A DNA stretch of 64,000 nt, taken from positions 62,001 through 126,000 of the forward strand of contig KV425554.1 of NCBI GenBank assembly GCA_001632425.1. Direction: 5' to 3'. The notes under the pieces are model-generated. The model saw nothing but the letters and a program-made list of their open reading frames with translations, ran no database searches and was not told the DNA's origin. The DNA comes from Neolentinus lepideus HHB14362 ss-1. Lineage: Eukaryota > Basidiomycota > Agaricomycetes > Gloeophyllales > Gloeophyllaceae. Shown here piece by piece: positions 59,747-64,000 of the stretch. Position numbers and translations under genes: made by a program. Each line of letters opens with the position of its first letter. Within the stretch, counting starts at the first letter, position 1.

Positions 59747-62700
59747 ATGAATATTTCCAACTCCATCCCATCCACCGTCACCAGCATCTCATTTTCTTTC
59801 CTGACCACGGAAGAAATACGCCGCATTTCTGTCAAACAGATTGTCAACCCGGTCCTGCTCGATGACCTGAATCGACCTAATATTGGCGGTCTCTACGACC
59901 CTGCTCTTGGCCCTAGTGACAAGCAAGACATGTACGAACTTGTGTCTCTTTATACCTCAGTCAATCTAAACCTATGAGTAGATGTGCAACATGCCGTCTA
60001 ACGTATTTTACGTGCCCCGGACATTTTGGCCATATCGAACTACCTTCACCTGTATTCCACCCTCTCTTCATGATGAACATGTACAATCTATTACGAGGGA
60101 CATGTTTGTTTTGTCACAAGTTCAAGATGGAAAGAGCATCAGTACGTTTCCATGTTTCGCTATGTAATGTGTTACATCAATTCATTCGCTACTATCAGTT
60201 ATGCAAATACATTGCCAAGTTCCGTCTGCTTGAGCGTGGGTTATTAGAGGAAGCGATGATGGTGGACGAAATCCGACGAGCAACACGTAAGAAGGGTGAT
60301 GCTGACGACGATGACGATAACGAAGTCGCAGAGGAGTCGATCGAAATTTTCGAATGGAGAGTGTCCGCGTATGTCCAGACAATTCTGTTGACCAGGCAAA
60401 GTCGGACACGTGACGATTACAAGGACCCTGCTGTGTACCAGGCGCGGAAGGACCTGATGCTCGAATTTCTAAAGGCCACTATCTCGAAGAAGTGCCATAA
60501 CTGTAAAGCGTGAGTGCATACACATACAACTACACTCTCGAGTGCTGACTGTGTACATGAAGGTTCGGATACACTTTCCGGAAGGAAGGGCATACCAAGA
60601 TCATCGAGTATGACTTAGCGAGGAAGCATAAAGAAATCCATGCTGCGCTAAATATCAAACGGCCCAACGTCCTTTCCGCCCCCGTCACAACCCACAGCAC
60701 AGCAAATGGCCGTCGCATAGCCGACTTTGACTCTTCAGACTCCGAATCCGAGCCCGAGCCCGCAGGCGAGAACACCTTTTCCGACCAAGAGTCTGAAAAC
60801 GACGTGCAGCCTGTCCAGCCGAGTGAAGAGACTCTTCCCAAGTCTGCCTCCGGGAAAGTGAAAACGTCCCGTGGGCGCAACGAGCGTGTCATGGCTTCTG
60901 AGGAGTGCCGCGCGCACCTGCGCCGTCTCTTCGCCAACGAAGCCCAAATCTGCTCTCTCCTTTTCGGCCGGCACGGTCCCTTCGCGTCAATAACACCCCA
61001 GGGTATCGTTGTCACATCCCCAGACATGTTCTTCATGGAAGTACTGCCCGTTACGCCCACGCGCTTCCGCCCGCCAGCGAAGATGGGCGAGATGCTTTTT
61101 GAGCACCCACAGAATGAACTATTAGCACGCGTGTTGACTACTTGTTATCGGCTGAGGGATAGGAATGTCGAGCTGCGGGCGGCAGGGGAGAAGGGATCGG
61201 GCGTGGGTGCGGACGCACAGAAGAGGTTACTGGGACAGTTATTAGATGCGCTGATTCAGCTGCAGGTGGATGTGAATAGTTTTATTGATAGCAGTAAGAA
61301 CCCGCAACCCATGAGGCAGGGGAAGCTTCCCCCGCCGGGTGTGAAGCAGCTCTTGGAGAAGAAGGAGGGGTTGTTCAGGAAGCATATGATGGTGTGTCCT
61401 CCGCTTCCTGTTCTTTACTTAGTATTTGACAACGTTCCTAGGGTAAGCGAGTCAACTATGCGGCGCGCTCCGTCATCTCGCCCGATGTCAACATCGAGCC
61501 GAGCGAGATCGGTATTCCACCGGTGTTCGCGCAGAAATTGACGTTCCCGGAGCCTGTTATCCCAGCAAACTTCCATCAGCTAAGGCAATATGTGATTAAC
61601 GGGCCGAAGCAATATCCTGGGGCTACGATGGTCGAGTTCGAGGATGGGCATCTCCAATTCCTTGTACGTTCCCGTCTTTTTTCAATCTTTGATCCCAATT
61701 ATGACGAGGGGCTGTCACAGGATAAGCTGAGTGTCGAACAACGCACAGCTATCGCCAACCAGCTCCTCACTCCTCAAGAGGGCAGCGCGTCCTTAAACCG
61801 GCACGGCCTGCCCTCGAGGACGCCTTCGGTGAACAAGAAGGTGTATAGGCATCTGCGCGATGGGGATATTTTGATTCTGAATCGGCAGCCGACATTGCAT
61901 AAGCCGAGTATGATGGCGCATAAAGCGAAGGTGCTGCAAGGGGAGAAGACGATCCGGATGCATTATGCGAATTGGTTCGTGCGAATGTGTTGTGTTTAGT
62001 TGAGAGGTGCTGATTGAGTGCTGTTTCCCTTTTCCCCCAGTAATTCTTACAACGGTAAACTGTGCCCCTTCTGTATTTGAAAATTTTCTGACAGCTTGCC
62101 TATCTCTAGCTGACTTCGATGGAGACGGTTTGTGCTCCAATAAGCATTGTCCTCGCAATCCTCGCTGACATGTCGCCAAAGAGATGAACATCCATTTCCC
62201 CCGTGAGTACCTTGCCGTTCTAGTATTCACCTCCGACCCTAATTACCCAACGTGAAACAGAGAACCAGATCGCTCGTGCTGAGGCGTACAATATCGCGAA
62301 CACGGACAACCAATACCTCGTCCCGACATCCGGAAAGCCCCTGCGCGGTCTCATTCAGGACCACGTAGTCGCTGGTGTGTGGATGACGAACAAGGATACG
62401 TTTTTCACGCGCGAGGAGTATTTCCAACTACTGTATGGTGCTATTCGGCCTGAGGACGAGTCCCATACGTCTGGAAGGTTGATGACGTTGCCGCCGACGG
62501 TATGGAAGCCCCGGCCGCTGTGGACAGGAAAGCAGATCGTAAGACCCTCGCAGCAGCTAGATTTTGGAGTATGCGATACTTACATTGATTACAGATCTCC
62601 ACTGTGCTTCTGAACATTACACCAGATAACGCTGAAGGCCTGAATGTCGACTCCAAGGCGAAGGTACCCGGAAGCTTATGGGGCAAGGACTCAGAGGAAG

Positions 62701-64000
62701 ACATCGTCATCTTCCGCGACGGCGAGCTTCTCTGCGGTGTACTAGACAAGTCCTCCTTCGGTGCAACTGACTATGGTCTCGTCCACTCAGTGTACGAGCT
62801 GTACGGCGCAGATGTCGCCGAGAAACTCCTAGGTATCCTGAGTCGACTGTTCACGAAGTTCTTGCAACATCGTGCTTTCACTTGTCGTATGGATGATCTG
62901 GCTCTGACACCCGATGGTGACACTAGCAGACGCATGTTGCTCGAGAAAGGCGAGAATCTTGGTACTGAAGGTGCTATCGAGAACTTCCCATCTCTGGAGA
63001 ATCTGCCTGCCGCTCAAAAACCTTCTCAGCTTACTGTTTTGTTGGAGGATGTCTTGCGCGATGACAATAAGATGGCAGGGCTAGATGTCACCGTCAAGAC
63101 CAAGCTTGCGAAATTGACCAAGTCCATAGCGGACGCTTGCATGCCCCATGGTCTTCTGCGCAAGTTCCCTCACAACCACATGCAGGCTATGACTCAGTCG
63201 GGTGCTAAGGGAAGTGCGGTGAATGCTCAGCAGATCTCTTGCGCGCTAGGGCAACAGGAACTCGAAGGTCGACGTGTTCCGGTCATGGTTAGTGGGAAGA
63301 CTCTTCCCTCGTTTAAGGCGTTCGAGACTCGGGCAATCGCTGGTGGTTACGTGGCAAGTCGATTCTTGACTGGTATCAAGCCTCAGGAGTTCTTCTTCCA
63401 TTGTATGGCTGGTCGTGAAGGTCTGATTGATACAGCTGTCAAGACCTCTCGCTCTGGGTATTTGCAACGCTGTTTGATCAAGCATCTGGAAGGTATGCGA
63501 GTTCATTACGATCACACCGTCCGCGGAAGCGACTCTTCGGTCTATCAGTTCCACTATGGTGGCGATGCTCTGGATGTGACCAAACAGAAGCACATCATGC
63601 AGTTTGGGTTCATCGCACTCAATGCCAATACCCTCATCAACCGGTATAGACCTAGAGAGATCGTCGGTGCTGTCAATGACGAGGATGCCTTGTCTTACAT
63701 GAAGAAGGTCTTGAAGGCCAGAAAGAAGGGCAAGAAGAACGCGGATAACTATGAACCTGCGCTGTCGCGTTTCAGTCCTTCTCGGTGCCTTGGTAGCACC
63801 TCGGAGAAGTTCGCGGAGAAGGTTGCTGAGTATGTTAAAGCCAATCCTCAGAATCTTCTGCGGTCAAAAGATGGAAACGACAAGGTCGAGGTCAAGCGTC
63901 GCCATCCTCTACTTCACACGAAGACGTTCCAGCTCTTGATGAATGTCAAATATATGCGTAGTCTGATAGAGCCTGGCGAGGCAGTTGGTCTGCTCGCTTC
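59747..64000 (+). CDS. RPA190: RNA polymerase I largest subunit (partial, 3' end missing)
   Basis: The largest subunit of Pol I, which makes pre-rRNA in the nucleolus. Exons 59747-59931, 59982-60141, 60199-60509, 60563-61391, 61442-61663, 61721-61974, 62041-62054, 62110-62127, 62182-62202, 62261-62538 and 62595 to the window edge give 1,232 codons so far. Motifs: clamp zinc site CATCRLTYFTCPGHFGH, CLFCHKF, CHNCKAFGYTFRKEG, an acidic Pol I-type insert (FDSSDSESEPEPAGEN), GKRVNYAARSVISPDVNIEP, LNRQPTLHKPSMMAH, the catalytic Mg site NADFDGDEMN (about 655-665) and, at the edge, SLIEPGEAVGLLA before the trigger-loop region. Roughly the last 400-450 residues of the usual ~1,650 lie outside. The catalytic loop is encoded by three exons of 14, 18 and 21 nt. 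Confidence 0.94.

Overview
The window is nuclear DNA of a filamentous fungus, most likely an Agaricomycete (mushroom-forming basidiomycete). The reasons are: many short GT-AG introns of about 40-60 nt in nearly every gene; very small exons; genes packed head-to-head on both strands with 90-250 bp between divergent starts; pyrimidine-rich leaders; and protein families typical of that group (an agaricomycete-type F-box protein, a DUF6697-like protein, a CysA-type serine O-acetyltransferase). I see no rRNA, convincing tRNA, CRISPR array or bacterial-style operon. Exon models were built by hand from splice motifs, reading frame and recalled family conservation. All 25 complete models close in frame, but they have not been checked against transcripts.

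Layout. 1-2.2 kb: no recognisable gene. 2.2-4.0 kb: CASTOR-like ACT-domain protein. 4.0-6.6 kb: non-coding, with a 524-bp element (5838-6361) that has 14-bp perfect inverted ends and a 6-bp direct repeat at its borders, probably a MITE. 6.6-15.8 kb: haspin kinase, an unknown protein, a mitochondrial PP2C phosphatase and a USP36-like deubiquitinase. 16.2-21.1 kb: C2H2 zinc-finger factor, F-box protein and a Laa2/aftiphilin-like AP-1 accessory candidate. 21.2-28.5 kb: RRN11-like Pol I factor, RIX1 (60S maturation) and exocyst SEC10. 28.6-34.4 kb: mitochondrial enoyl-CoA hydratase (AUH-like), a mucin-like membrane sensor, a DUF6697-like protein and LCL2 (ERAD-linked).

35.2-43.3 kb: SF3B6 (U2 snRNP), a gene-poor stretch of about 4 kb, then eIF4A-III/FAL1 and SF3A3 (U2 snRNP) sharing a divergent promoter. 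43.4-57.1 kb: mainly membrane traffic, with a 22-exon synaptojanin-type phosphoinositide phosphatase, SVP26/TEX261, DID2/CHMP1 and VPS60/CHMP5, plus a large unknown Ser-rich protein and a mitochondrial serine O-acetyltransferase. 57.3-64.0 kb: a mitochondrial-type aldehyde dehydrogenase, and the first 1,232 codons of RPA190, the largest subunit of RNA polymerase I, which runs off the right edge.

Genes that work together: RRN11, RIX1 and RPA190 in ribosome production; SF3B6, SF3A3 and eIF4A-III in pre-mRNA splicing and the exon-junction complex; DID2 and VPS60 in ESCRT-III/Vps4 recycling; SEC10, synaptojanin, SVP26 and the Laa2-like protein in vesicle traffic. The most unusual sequence features are the putative MITE, microexons of 10-21 nt (including three in a row through the catalytic loop of RPA190), and a GC-AG intron in RIX1. 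I found no wholly new multi-gene system. The best candidates for undescribed biology are the four unknown or weakly assigned proteins and the MITE.
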